NCBI RefSeq assembly: GCF_900100855.1
Contig: NZ_FNCB01000001.1
Span: forward strand, 324,124-388,123
DNA: 64,000 nucleotides
Reading direction: 5' to 3'
Source of the DNA: Idiomarina zobellii
Lineage (GTDB): Bacteria; Pseudomonadota; Gammaproteobacteria; Enterobacterales; Alteromonadaceae
Part shown: positions 10,637 through 19,176 of the stretch, one piece after another
Layout: every line of letters starts with the position of its first letter
Numbering within the stretch: the stretch's first letter is position 1
Made by a program: the position numbers and the translations under genes
The notes under the pieces: model-generated
Database searches by the model: none
The model's input: only the letters and a program-made list of their open reading frames with translations
Told to the model about the DNA's origin: nothing

Positions 10637-10858
10637 ATGGATCCTGCAGAAGTCAGTCCGCATAGTCGCGTTGTTTTAGCGATTGTTTGCTTTTTCCTGG
10701 GTAGTTTAGGTATTCACCGCTTTGTCGTTGGCAAGGTAGGTACAGGCATTTTAATGCTGGTAACCCTGGGTTTCCTTGGTCTTTGGACGCTTATCGACTT
10801 TATCGTTATTTTGGTTGGTGGCTTCCGCGATAAGCAAGGTCGCCTAGTTAAGCAATAA
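10637..10858 (+). CDS. TM2 domain-containing small membrane protein
   Basis: A 73-residue protein that is almost entirely a TM2 domain: two hydrophobic helices joined by a short turn. The first helix ends in the G-x-x-G-x-H-R-F motif (LGSLGIHRF). The start ATG at 10637 is set by GGAG (10627-10630) six bases upstream; an in-frame TTG at 10625 is rejected. TM2 proteins are widespread and mostly uncharacterised. A second TM2 protein, fused to a cold-shock-like domain, is encoded at 30381. Confidence 0.85.
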   Translation: MDPAEVSPHSRVVLAIVCFFLGSLGIHRFVVGKVGTGILMLVTLGFLGLWTLIDFIVILVGGFRDKQGRLVKQ

Positions 10859-10883
10859 GCAGCTAAGCAATAAAGCCGACATA

Positions 10884-10904
10884 AAGCGTGCCCCGCGCAC
10901 GCTT
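10884..10904. terminator. Hairpin between convergent TM2 and LysR genes
   Basis: AAGCGTGC and GCACGCTT form an 8-bp perfect stem around CCCGC. A pyrimidine-rich tail follows on the plus strand. It sits between two converging genes and could serve both, but neither side has a strong T run. Confidence 0.55.
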
Positions 10905-10910
10905 CTCTTC

Positions 10911-11804
10911 TTACCGATTTCTGCACAGCGTCACTAACCAGTCGCCCAATGCTTCTAAACCCGGGCTTTTTGCGGTTGATGACGGATAGACAAAATAGAA
11001 GCTGTCGTCTGTACGGATACTGTGAAAAGGCAATTCAAAGAGACTATTCTTCCGTTCTTCTTCGGTGGTCATAAATTCATTTAAAAGCGCAATGCCCTGA
11101 CCGTATTTGGCCGCCTCTGCCGCTAACAATAAATGACTGAAGTGATGCACTTTTGCGGTTTTAGGGAGTCGTAATGACACCTTTTCGAACCAACGTTGCC
11201 AGTCGGTACCCGGCTTTCCGTTTGCGAAAGCAGAAATTGCTGAAAGCAAAGGAAAACGAGCCAACTCAGCAGGGTCAGTAATGCGATGCGCTTCCGCCCA
11301 AACCGCTTTTGAACAATAAGGCTTCAATGTTTCATCATACAAATGATAGCGCTGATACCCAGTACCCGGCGGTTGTGTCGTAATGAAACAGTCCGCCCAC
11401 TGACTGTCAAACTGACCGTCCTGAGTCAGCATTTGCAAGGTTAAATCAATATTTGGATACCGCTCTCTGAAGTCATCAAGTGCAGGGATTAACCACTTAA
11501 CGGCCAATGAGCCGTGAATGGCCAAACGTACCTGACGCGTGTCATTTTCTTTCACATTGCGTGTTGCGCTTTCAACCAGTTCTAACGCTCCAACCACTTC
11601 CTGAAAATAGCTCTGCCCAACCGCGGTAAGCATGACTGTGCGCCCTTTGCGGACAAATAGTGGTTTATCCAGATAAGACTCTAATAATTTAACCTGATGA
11701 CTGACCGCACTTTGAGAGACATGTAACTGCTCGGCCGCACGAGAGAAGCTCTGCAAGCGGGCCACTTCCACAAAGTAATGTATCGCTCGGAACGGAACAC
11801 TCAT
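10911..11804 (-). CDS. LysR-family regulator (GcvA-like)
   Basis: A 297-residue LysR regulator with N-terminal wHTH (FVEVARLQSFSRAAEQLHVSQSAVSHQVKLLE) and a C-terminal effector domain. The overall look (MSVPFRAIHYF start, G-x-G-I-A-L-L near the C-terminus) is that of the GcvA/AmpR branch. It is divergent from an EamA transporter across a 102-bp gap and probably controls it. The ligand is unknown. Confidence 0.85.
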   Translation of the reverse strand: MSVPFRAIHYFVEVARLQSFSRAAEQLHVSQSAVSHQVKLLESYLDKPLFVRKGRTVMLTAVGQSYFQEVVGALELVESATRNVKENDTRQVRLAIHGSLAVKWLIPALDDFRERYPNIDLTLQMLTQDGQFDSQWADCFITTQPPGTGYQRYHLYDETLKPYCSKAVWAEAHRITDPAELARFPLLSAISAFANGKPGTDWQRWFEKVSLRLPKTAKVHHFSHLLLAAEAAKYGQGIALLNEFMTTEEERKNSLFELPFHSIRTDDSFYFVYPSSTAKSPGLEALGDWLVTLCRNR

Positions 11805-11906
11805 TATCTATATTTCTCATGAATTGATTATTTAATATCATTATATTTTATAAAAGGCTTTTCGTACAATGCTCACACTTTCAAGCAGTTTAACGGAGGT
11901 GTTGGT

Positions 11907-12770
11907 ATGGATCGTTCCCTGATATTAGCGGTATTGCTTTTGGTTCTTGGCAATAATGTGGTCATTCTGTCTGACTCTCTGATTAAGCTGCTTGACGGTT
12001 TTGAAGCGCCATTTCAATTTGTGCTGTTCCGTCAGCTCAGCGCAACGCTTATTTTGTTGCCGGTCATTCTTTACTTTCGCAGACCCCTATTGCCTAAAAA
12101 CCTGCGCTGGCACGCAACTCGAGCGCACATATTTTTAATTGGTACAGTCTTTATGGTGGTGTCTTTAACGACGCTACCGCTGGCAACCGCTAACGCTATT
12201 TTTTACGCAGCGCCATTAATCACGGTCGTTTTTGCACGCCTGTTATTTAAAGAAAGAGTAACCATTATCTCATTAGTCACAGCTGCGTTAGGAATGGTGG
12301 GTGTCATGGTTATCTTGAACCCGACCGGTGCCAATATCTTTGCGTTAGCGGCGCTGGTGGTAGCGACGACGCTGGCTCTTAACAACCTACTTATTAAGAA
12401 ACTACCGACGCAACACGGCATTATTGACACCTTATATCTGACAAACTTGCTGGGTATTCCAACCGCCCTCATACTGGCGCTGATTGAGTTTGCCCCGTTC
12501 GACTGGAATGTTCTGCTCATTGCGGTGGGCTCGAGTTTATTCTCAATGATTTATGCGGCAACCTGCGTTTATGCCTACCGTGCAGCGGACAGTAACCAGG
12601 TAACCAGCGCGGAGTATACAGGGCTACTCGGAGCGGTATTCTTCGGCGTTGTTTTCTTTGCGGAGCAACCCGATATGCGCTTTTACATCGGCTCTATGTT
12701 GATTGTGGTGCCATTAACGGTGCTAACCACAATGAACTCTCGCTCGAAAACACCGAGTAATGAAGCCTAA
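11907..12770 (+). CDS. EamA/DMT-superfamily transporter
   Basis: A 287-residue inner-membrane protein with about ten hydrophobic segments in two repeated EamA halves (about 5-140 and 150-285). Drug/metabolite transporters of this type usually export amino acids or metabolites; the substrate here is unknown. GGAGG sits seven bases before the ATG. The divergent LysR gene is its likely regulator. Its last 4 bp overlap the convergent gene's end. Confidence 0.87.
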   Translation: MDRSLILAVLLLVLGNNVVILSDSLIKLLDGFEAPFQFVLFRQLSATLILLPVILYFRRPLLPKNLRWHATRAHIFLIGTVFMVVSLTTLPLATANAIFYAAPLITVVFARLLFKERVTIISLVTAALGMVGVMVILNPTGANIFALAALVVATTLALNNLLIKKLPTQHGIIDTLYLTNLLGIPTALILALIEFAPFDWNVLLIAVGSSLFSMIYAATCVYAYRAADSNQVTSAEYTGLLGAVFFGVVFFAEQPDMRFYIGSMLIVVPLTVLTTMNSRSKTPSNEA

Positions 12771-13300
12771 CTCTTTTCTGCTGTTGGGTCAGCAGGCTCT
12801 CTGCTGGCCAAATGTGTTCGGTAAAAGCGCCAGCGGCGAGAGTTTAATAAATACCAAAAACAAATAAACCAACCAAAGACAATGGCGGCACGTCCAAACG
12901 AGAACGCGCCATAGCTTTCGACAAAAAGCCAACCGATAAGTACCGCATCAACCAGCAAAGAAAGCATCAGTAAAGGCTGGGCGAATCGCATAACAGCATT
13001 TGCCCAGTTACGGTCGTCCTCAGCCGCAAAAGCCGTTGCTAAGAGCACAACTAAAGCAGGTAAGCCCACCAATAACATGACACCGAACTGCTCGGTGTTG
13101 GTATAGAAGAGTTTAAGAAGTCGAGTGCGGTCTTCCGCGAAGGTGATAGAAATTATGCCGGCGACATAGCCTCGCATTTGAAACAGAATGACAAGCAGGA
13201 GCGAGAGCGGGAAGCTCGCTCTGCCCTCTTTATCCAAGTAACGTGCTTTCTCGTACAGTTGTTGTCCGGCGCTTGTCTGTGCGCTGCCAGATTTTCTCAT
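12767..13300 (-). CDS. DUF2919-like membrane protein (YfeZ-like)
   Basis: A 177-residue protein with about four membrane segments. An N-terminal Y-L-D-x-E-G-x-x-x-x-P motif followed by a hydrophobic helix ending in RG resembles DUF2919/YfeZ. The ATG at 13300 lies inside the upstream DUF2061 gene in another frame and has only a weak ribosome site. A TTG at about 13238, overlapping the DUF2061 stop, would give a coupled start just before that motif. The start is therefore uncertain, and function is unknown. Confidence 0.6.
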   Translation of the reverse strand: MRKSGSAQTSAGQQLYEKARYLDKEGRASFPLSLLLVILFQMRGYVAGIISITFAEDRTRLLKLFYTNTEQFGVMLLVGLPALVVLLATAFAAEDDRNWANAVMRFAQPLLMLSLLVDAVLIGWLFVESYGAFSFGRAAIVFGWFICFWYLLNSRRWRFYRTHLASREPADPTAEKS

Positions 13301-13448
13301 GAAAATAATAACCTACTGTATTTACTAGCGGCTCTATAAGCGCAACTGCGCCTCCAAGAACCACGTCGCCTGTCATCAACCACACCACACTAAATGCGAT
13401 AGCAAAGTGCATAATACCAAATGAAACTGTTTTCGCTGCGTCTTTCAT
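13230..13448 (-). CDS. DUF2061 family membrane protein
   Basis: A 72-residue protein matching DUF2061: K-T-V-S-F near the start, a first membrane segment, G-D-V-x-x-G-x-A, then a second segment with E-P-x-x-N-T-V-x-Y-Y-x-H-E-x-I-W. GGGAGG lies just upstream of the ATG at 13448; an in-frame ATG 15 bp earlier is less well placed. It is probably cotranscribed with the following DUF2919-like gene, which it overlaps. The family's function is unknown. Confidence 0.82.
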   Translation of the reverse strand: MKDAAKTVSFGIMHFAIAFSVVWLMTGDVVLGGAVALIEPLVNTVGYYFHEKIWQRTDKRRTTTVRESTLLG

Positions 13449-13556
13449 AAATTCCTCCCGCATGACCTTTATTCTATTCTGGTCGATTGGGAGGTTTATA
13501 TCTAACAGATAAAACCGATAAAGCTGTTCGCTACCATCAATGTGCTTACTGGCAAA

Positions 13557-15590
13557 TTATACAGCGCGTTTTAGCTGCTCTCGCAACTGTGCAATGTCAT
13601 CTCGCAACTGCCCGGCTTTCTCAAACTCGAGATCCTGCGCTGCTTGGTACATTTGCTTTTCTTTGTTCTCAATTTCTTTCAATAACGACTTGGTGTCTTT
13701 AATCACCACCGTGCGGGCATCATAGCCTGACGCGACTTCCGCCAGAGCTTTGTCCGCTTTACTCTTACGAGCAGGCGCACTGCCCTGCCCCAAATCCATG
13801 ACATCGGTAATTTTCTTATTCAAGCCTTTCGGCGTTATGCCATGCTCTTTGTTAAACGCAATCTGCTTTTCACGGCGGCGCTCGGTCTCTTCAATCGCGC
13901 GTTGCATAGATCCGGTAATGCGATCGCCATATAAAATGGCCTTACCATTCACATTACGCGCTGCCCGACCTATCGTCTGGATAAGGGAGCGATCTGAACG
14001 CAAGAAACCTTCTTTGTCTGCGTCTAAAATAGCCACCAACGACACTTCCGGCATATCCAAACCTTCACGCAACAAGTTAATGCCGACCAGAACATCAAAC
14101 TCGCCTAATCGTAAGTCACGAATAATTTCCATGCGCTCGACAGTATCAATATCCGAGTGTAAGTAACGAACCTTGATTCCATGCTCATCCAAATAATCGG
14201 ATAAATCTTCCGCCATTTTTTTGGTGAGCGTGGTTGCTAATACCCGCTCGCCCTGTTCTGTGCGCAAACGAATTTCCGACATCAAGTCGTCAACCTGAGT
14301 TGCGACCGGGCGCACTTCAATGGTTGGGTCGACCAACCCTGTCGGCCTGACAACCTGTTCAACCACCTCGTTACTGCTTCGCTCGAGCTCATATTTACCG
14401 GGCGTTGCGGATACGTAGATGGTCTGAGGTGCTATAGCCTCAAATTCGTCAAATTTTAATGGGCGGTTATCCAACGCAGACGGTAACCGGAACCCGTATT
14501 CCACCAGATTTTCTTTACGTGAACGATCGCCTTTGTACATAGCACCAACTTGCGAGACTGTTACGTGAGACTCGTCAATAATAAGCAAGGCATCGTCCGG
14601 TAGATAATCCATCAATGTCGGGGGCGGCTCGCCCGGTGCGCGTCCGGACAAGTAACGGGAATAGTTTTCAATGCCCGAGCAGTAGCCAAGTTCTAACATC
14701 ATTTCAATATCGAACTGAGTCCGCTGGTTGATGCGCTGCTCTTCTATCAGCTTATTTTGCTTCAGCAATATATCGCGACGGTCTTTCAGCTCGTCTTTAA
14801 TTTTATCAATGGCTTTGACCAATACTTCCCTAGGCGTCACATAGTGCGTTTTCGGGTAAATCGTTGCGCGGGCGACGTCTTTTTCTGTGACCTGGCCTGT
14901 CAGTGGCTCGAAGAAACTGATTCTATCAACTTCGTTGTCAAACAACTCAACGCGTACCGCCATTTCCTCCGACTCTGCCGGAAAAATATCAATGACCTCA
15001 CCACGAACGCGATACGTACCACGCTCAAAAGCAGCGTCGTTACGTTTGTATTGCAGCTGGGCTAAACGACGCAAAATATCACGTTGGTCAATAATGTCGC
15101 CGCGACGTAAATGCAGCATCATTTTCATGTACGACTCAGGGTCACCCAAACCATAAATCGCCGACACTGACGCCACCAGGACAACATCCCGACGTTCCAT
15201 CAGCGCTTTTGTCGCGGACAAACGCATTTGTTCTATATGGTCATTAATGGAAGCATCTTTCTCAATAAAGGTATCGGTCGTTGGCACATAAGCTTCTGGC
15301 TGATAATAGTCATAGTAAGAAACAAAATACTCCACCGCGTTGTTAGGGAAGTATTCTTTCATTTCACCATAAAGCTGTGCGGCGAGCGTTTTGTTGTGCG
15401 CCAATATTAATGTTGGGCGTTGAGAACGTTCAATGACATTCGCCATAGTGAACGTTTTACCTGAGCCAGTAACCCCCAGTAAGACTTGATGAGCTAAGCC
15501 TGCATCCAGATTGTCGAGCAAACTTTCAATGGCTTTCGGCTGGTCGCCGGCTGGCTTGTATTTTGAAACCAACTGAAATGACTTAGCCAT
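13557..15590 (-). CDS. uvrB: UvrABC excinuclease subunit B
   Basis: Damage-verifying helicase-like subunit of nucleotide excision repair; it receives DNA from UvrA and recruits UvrC. The 677-residue product has Walker A G-V-T-G-S-G-K-T (39-46), the beta-hairpin region [10 protein letters not shown], helicase motifs ([13 protein letters not shown]) and a C-terminal UVR domain for UvrC contact. AGGAGGGAG precedes the ATG at 15590, inside the end of the MATE gene, which it overlaps by 8 bp. Translation is probably coupled. No convincing LexA box was seen directly upstream. Confidence 0.97.
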   Translation of the reverse strand: MAKSFQLVSKYKPAGDQPKAIESLLDNLDAGLAHQVLLGVTGSGKTFTMANVIERSQRPTLILAHNKTLAAQLYGEMKEYFPNNAVEYFVSYYDYYQPEAYVPTTDTFIEKDASINDHIEQMRLSATKALMERRDVVLVASVSAIYGLGDPESYMKMMLHLRRGDIIDQRDILRRLAQLQYKRNDAAFERGTYRVRGEVIDIFPAESEEMAVRVELFDNEVDRISFFEPLTGQVTEKDVARATIYPKTHYVTPREVLVKAIDKIKDELKDRRDILLKQNKLIEEQRINQRTQFDIEMMLELGYCSGIENYSRYLSGRAPGEPPPTLMDYLPDDALLIIDESHVTVSQVGAMYKGDRSRKENLVEYGFRLPSALDNRPLKFDEFEAIAPQTIYVSATPGKYELERSSNEVVEQVVRPTGLVDPTIEVRPVATQVDDLMSEIRLRTEQGERVLATTLTKKMAEDLSDYLDEHGIKVRYLHSDIDTVERMEIIRDLRLGEFDVLVGINLLREGLDMPEVSLVAILDADKEGFLRSDRSLIQTIGRAARNVNGKAILYGDRITGSMQRAIEETERRREKQIAFNKEHGITPKGLNKKITDVMDLGQGSAPARKSKADKALAEVASGYDARTVVIKDTKSLLKEIENKEKQMYQAAQDLEFEKAGQLRDDIAQLREQLKRAV

Positions 15591-16941
15591 GCTCCCTCCT
15601 GAGTTCTTTTGAAAACCACACATAGGCAATGGTCGCCGTTAGCAGGTTTGCCACAACACCGCCAATAAAGAGACCGGTTAAATCCGCCAGTAAGCTGCCT
15701 AAGTACGACAAGGGCACAAACAAGATAAATAAACGGACAATGCTAAGCCATAATGCGTTCATCGGTTTATGCACCGCATTAAAACTAGAGTTTGTCAGAA
15801 TAATTACGCCCTGTAGTCCATAACCCAACGGCATAATATAAATAAAGAGTTTAACAATGTCGGCCACCGCCTTTTCTTCGGCAAAAGCCATCGCTATCCA
15901 ATGCGCTGTAACCAACATCAGCAAGTAAATAACAGCCTGAATAATCAGCACTGATTTTAATGCAGTACGATACGCCTGCTGCACACGATCAATTCTGTCG
16001 GCACCATAGTTTTGGCTGATTAACGGCGGCAGTGACATCGATAAAGCCAATATAATAACGCTTGCCAATGACTCTAAACGCGACCCAACTCCAAACGCAG
16101 CAACGGCAGGGGCGCCATAAGCCGCAACTATGGCGGTCATTACTGACATTGCCAAGGGCGTTAGCATATTCGCACCGGCTGCGGGCATACCAATTTTTAA
16201 AACCTCTCTTGCGGATTTCACCCAAGCCGCCAAGAAGTTCAGACCGTTGGCTGGCGTAAAAGACACCAGCTTATTTCGACTGAGTAACCAAAACACCAGT
16301 AACACACCGCTAAACCATGATATAACGCTAGCTAAAGCTGCACCTTCAATCCCCATAGCGGGTATAGGTCCCCAGCCGAAGATTAAAATCGGATCAAAAA
16401 TAGCATTCGCAAGGCCCCCGGAAGCCATTATTAATGACGGTGTCCGGGTATCTCCTGCCGCTCGTAAAACCGCATTTCCCACCATGGGTGTCACCAACAT
16501 GACACAGCCAAAGAACCACAGGCTCATATATTCACGAATTAACGGCATTAATCTGGTTTGAGCCTGAAGCAAGCTAAAGATAGGCTCCATGAGTAAATAA
16601 CCAATAACCGCCAGTGCAGCAACTAATAAGGCCGATACAGAGAGTGCCGAGAAACCATCAAAGTGGGCTTCTTCAGGTTTATCCGAGCCATACTTTCTGG
16701 CAATAACAGCGGAGGTGCCTATTCCCAGGCCAATGGCCAGGCTGACAACTGTAAAGGTAACGGGAAAGGTAAAACTAACGGCAGCTAAAGGATCTGTGCC
16801 CAATAAACTGATAAAGAAGGTGTCGACAACATTGAAGCTGATAAGGGTGGCCACACCGAAAATAACAGGCCAGGTCATTTCCCAAAGCTTCTGTCCTACC
16901 GGCGCGCTGATAAGACTTCGTGATGCGTCGGCAGCTGCCAT
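15583..16941 (-). CDS. MATE-family efflux transporter
   Basis: A 452-residue inner-membrane protein with about twelve hydrophobic segments arranged as two MATE halves (about 10-215 and 240-450). MATE pumps export cationic compounds using sodium or proton gradients; the substrate is unknown. GAGGAGG precedes the ATG. It is the first gene of a two-gene unit with uvrB, recalling the SOS-linked MATE gene dinF of E. coli, but the sequence does not show that it is the dinF orthologue. Confidence 0.9.
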   Translation of the reverse strand: MAAADASRSLISAPVGQKLWEMTWPVIFGVATLISFNVVDTFFISLLGTDPLAAVSFTFPVTFTVVSLAIGLGIGTSAVIARKYGSDKPEEAHFDGFSALSVSALLVAALAVIGYLLMEPIFSLLQAQTRLMPLIREYMSLWFFGCVMLVTPMVGNAVLRAAGDTRTPSLIMASGGLANAIFDPILIFGWGPIPAMGIEGAALASVISWFSGVLLVFWLLSRNKLVSFTPANGLNFLAAWVKSAREVLKIGMPAAGANMLTPLAMSVMTAIVAAYGAPAVAAFGVGSRLESLASVIILALSMSLPPLISQNYGADRIDRVQQAYRTALKSVLIIQAVIYLLMLVTAHWIAMAFAEEKAVADIVKLFIYIMPLGYGLQGVIILTNSSFNAVHKPMNALWLSIVRLFILFVPLSYLGSLLADLTGLFIGGVVANLLTATIAYVWFSKELRREHG

Positions 16942-17075
16942 TCTATTCCTCCTCAGTTAAGTAGCCCAGTAGTGTAACTCAGACCGCTGTTTGTGGCTAC
17001 GGAGAATAGACTTTAACCGCCCTAATCCGTATAGTATTGGGCAATTCTCCTCTATCTAAAAAACAGGATCTGAAC

Positions 17076-18263
17076 GTGGATTATCAACTCTCCGACCGTA
17101 TTAATTCGATTCAACCATCACCCACATTAGCGGTGACTCAGAAAGCCAATGAGCTTCGTCAACAGGGCAAAGACGTTATTGGTTTGGGTGTGGGAGAACC
17201 TGATTTTGATACGCCAGAATTTGTTAAAGACGCCGCCATTCAAGCCATTAAAGATGGTAAGACAAAATATACCGCGGTCGATGGTATTGTTGAGCTAAAA
17301 GATGCCGTTATTAGAAAGTTAGAGCGAGACAACCAGTTAAGCTACCAGCGTAACGAAATTATTGTTTCATCGGGTGGTAAGCACAGCATCTATAACCTAC
17401 TCAGTGCGTGGCTAAACCCCGGCGACGAAGTCGTTATTCCTGCGCCTTACTGGGTATCGTATCCGGATATGACAAAACTGGTAGGTGCCACCCCGGTTAT
17501 CGTACAAGCCGGTATTGATCAGCGTTTTAAAATTACCGCAGAGCAGCTGCGTGGTGCATTAACCGATAAAACTCGCTTAATGTTCATTAATAGCCCGTCA
17601 AACCCGGCTGGTACTGCCTACACTGCGGAAGAATTGAAAGCGTTAGCGGACGTGTTAAGAGACTATCCGAATGTGCTAATTGCCACAGACGATATGTACG
17701 AGCACATTTTATGGTCCGATTCGCCATTTGCTAACCTGCCTATGGTTGCTCCCGATCTAAAAGATCGCACGGTTATTCTTACCGGCGTTTCCAAAGCCTA
17801 TGCGATGACAGGCTGGCGAATTGGATATGCTGCTGGTCCTGCACCTATTATTGCCGCCATGAAAAAAATGCAGTCGCAAAGCACATCTAACCCGGCCAGT
17901 ATCAGCCAATATGCTGCCGCTGCGGCTCTCGATGGCGATCAAAGCTGTATAAAGACAATGGTAACGGCATTCAAAGAACGTCACGATTATTTAGTCGACG
18001 CCTTAAATGCAATTGATGGCATAAACTGTGTGCCCGGAGATGGTACTTTCTATGCGTTTGCACACATTGAAAAACTGATGGAAAAAGCAGGAACGAAGGA
18101 CGACGTCTCGTTTTGTGAGAAATTACTCTCTGATGCTAATGTCGCGTTAGTGCCAGGCTCGGCCTTTGGCGCTGAAGGCTATTGCCGTCTGTCTTTTGCA
18201 ACTGACCTCAACACGCTAAAAGAAGCGGTCAAACGCATTAAATCTTTTGCAGAAAACTTATAA
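17076..18263 (+). CDS. Class I aspartate aminotransferase (type I-gamma-like)
   Basis: PLP-dependent transfer of the amino group between aspartate and 2-oxoglutarate. The 395-residue protein resembles the AspC/AatA of thermophiles and many marine bacteria more than E. coli AspC. K240 in GVSKAYAMTGWRIGY is the PLP lysine, and NSPSNPAG (172-179) and YAAGPA are family motifs. The start was set to GTG at 17076 because AGGA (17065-17068) lies seven bases upstream and no ATG fits. A strong terminator follows. Confidence 0.9.
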   Translation: MDYQLSDRINSIQPSPTLAVTQKANELRQQGKDVIGLGVGEPDFDTPEFVKDAAIQAIKDGKTKYTAVDGIVELKDAVIRKLERDNQLSYQRNEIIVSSGGKHSIYNLLSAWLNPGDEVVIPAPYWVSYPDMTKLVGATPVIVQAGIDQRFKITAEQLRGALTDKTRLMFINSPSNPAGTAYTAEELKALADVLRDYPNVLIATDDMYEHILWSDSPFANLPMVAPDLKDRTVILTGVSKAYAMTGWRIGYAAGPAPIIAAMKKMQSQSTSNPASISQYAAAAALDGDQSCIKTMVTAFKERHDYLVDALNAIDGINCVPGDGTFYAFAHIEKLMEKAGTKDDVSFCEKLLSDANVALVPGSAFGAEGYCRLSFATDLNTLKEAVKRIKSFAENL

Positions 18264-18268
18264 AAAAT

Positions 18269-18319
18269 AGGGTTTTGGTGCTAAACAGCAATGTAAGCGC
18301 CAAAACCCTTTTGCTTTTT
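18269..18319 (+). terminator. Rho-independent terminator of the aminotransferase gene
   Basis: A 14-bp stem with one G-T wobble (18269-18282 with 18296-18309) encloses a 13-nt loop. Tracts TTTT and TTTTT follow. It begins 5 bp after the stop codon. Confidence 0.85.
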
Positions 18320-18691
18320 CCGCCCAGTAATACGTATCTCCTCAATTTCCTACTTCTTTTCGTTTGACGCTTTTATTACAAATTAACAAAATTTACTGCG
18401 ATCCTTTGCGTGCCTTTTAGTTAAATGACTTACAAGAAGTCAAGAGAAAAAACGCAGAAATTTGATGTTAAACGGGACCAAATTTCAATCAATTTAACCA
18501 AGAAATACACAAGTTGCTGATTCTGCAAGCATTGCCTGATGAACAAACCACCAAACTGAACAGTTGTTCACCGAATTTATATAAGCCATTAATTTTAAAG
18601 GATATATATTTATCTAGGTAATTTTTAACCATCGCTTAAATTGCGCTCGACACCGCATAAACCGTATTATTTAACAGAGTTAAGCACAGGG
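18320..18691. other. Gene-free, AT-rich intergenic stretch
   Basis: I see no credible gene here on either strand. The segment becomes strongly AT-rich at about 18575-18640, with runs such as GATATATATTTAT. It leads directly into the DnaA-box cluster, so it could serve as a DNA-unwinding or regulatory flank. Confidence 0.5.
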
Positions 18692-18761
18692 TTATCCACA
18701 GATTCCGTGGATAAGATCCTGTAGCCGTTATCTACTGGGCAACTCAGTGATCTGTGGATAA
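18692..18761. promoter_or_regulatory. DnaA-box cluster with interleaved GATC sites
   Basis: Two perfect DnaA boxes TTATCCACA occur, one on the plus strand (18692-18700) and one on the minus strand (18753-18761). A near-perfect inverted box (TTATCCACG, minus, 18706-18714) lies five bases after the first. A weak box (TTATCTACT, plus, 18728-18736) lies between. GATC sites occur at 18715, 18749 and 18772. This is DnaA-binding DNA: an oriC-like, datA-like or DARS-like element, or a DnaA-controlled promoter. Which one cannot be settled from sequence. Confidence 0.7.
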
Positions 18762-18815
18762 TCACTTCAGCGATCAACTTATGACTTATGTTATAGCAGA
18801 GATTATGACCAAAGC

Positions 18816-18842
18816 TTGACATTGTTTTCCGTGAGGTATAGA
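18816..18842 (+). promoter_or_regulatory. Possible upstream promoter toward tRNA-Asn
   Basis: TTGACA (18816-18821) and TATAGA (18837-18842) are separated by a short 15-bp spacer. No ORF follows before the tRNA genes, so it could add to their transcription or produce a short leader RNA. Confidence 0.35.
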
Positions 18843-18932
18843 CGATATTTTCACAAAAAGTATCGTGTTTTCCTAAATTGTTGAGTTTTTCAGCAGACAG
18901 TCATGTTTCCCTAAAAAACCTTAATGGAACAG

Positions 18933-18961
18933 TTGACAGTCTCAGGCAGTAGCTTTAATAT
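18933..18961 (+). promoter_or_regulatory. Promoter of the tRNA-Asn pair
   Basis: A perfect -35 TTGACA (18933-18938) is followed by an AT-rich -10 area: TTTAAT at 18954-18959 or TAATAT at 18956-18961, giving spacers of 15 or 17 bp. The first tRNA starts about 21 bp further on. Confidence 0.6.
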
Positions 18962-18981
18962 TCGCAGCCGTTGAACGTTGT

Positions 18982-19058
18982 TCCCCAGTAGCTCAGTTGG
19001 TTAGAGCGGTGGACTGTTAATCCATGTGTCGTTGGTTCGAATCCAACCTGGGGAGCCA
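18982..19058 (+). tRNA. tRNA-Asn (anticodon GTT), copy 1
   Basis: A 77-nt cloverleaf with acceptor TCCCCAG/CTGGGGA, anticodon loop CTGTTAA (GTT), T-loop GGTTCGAATCC, discriminator G and encoded CCA. Confidence 0.97.
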
Positions 19059-19084
19059 ATACAACGTTAACGAAACTTATCTAT

Positions 19085-19161
19085 TCCCCAGTAGCTCAGT
19101 TGGTTAGAGCGGTGGACTGTTAATCCATGTGTCGTTGGTTCGAATCCAACCTGGGGAGCCA
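19085..19161 (+). tRNA. tRNA-Asn (anticodon GTT), copy 2
   Basis: Identical in sequence to the first tRNA-Asn, 26 bp downstream, and probably cotranscribed. A short TTTT follows the CCA end. The convergent glycosyltransferase gene ends 16 bp away. Confidence 0.97.
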
Positions 19162-19176
19162 AGTTTTCCAGACCCC

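Noticed and set aside
13750-15156. Several plus-strand ORFs of 89-138 codons opposite uvrB
   Set aside because: They lie antisense to a complete, well-conserved uvrB and show no recognisable motifs.
16985-17025. LexA-like sequence CTGT-N8-ACGG upstream of the MATE-uvrB unit
   Set aside because: The second half-site is ACGG rather than ACAG and flanks do not fit the SOS box; too weak to list as a feature.
18425-18520. 31-codon ORF beginning MTYKKSREK in the intergenic gap
   Set aside because: No ribosome binding site, odd basic composition and position in AT-rich gene-free DNA; probably chance.
18692-18761. Main chromosomal origin oriC
   Set aside because: No dnaA, dnaN, mnmG or mioC nearby and no clear 13-mer repeats; only the weaker DnaA-binding-element call is kept.
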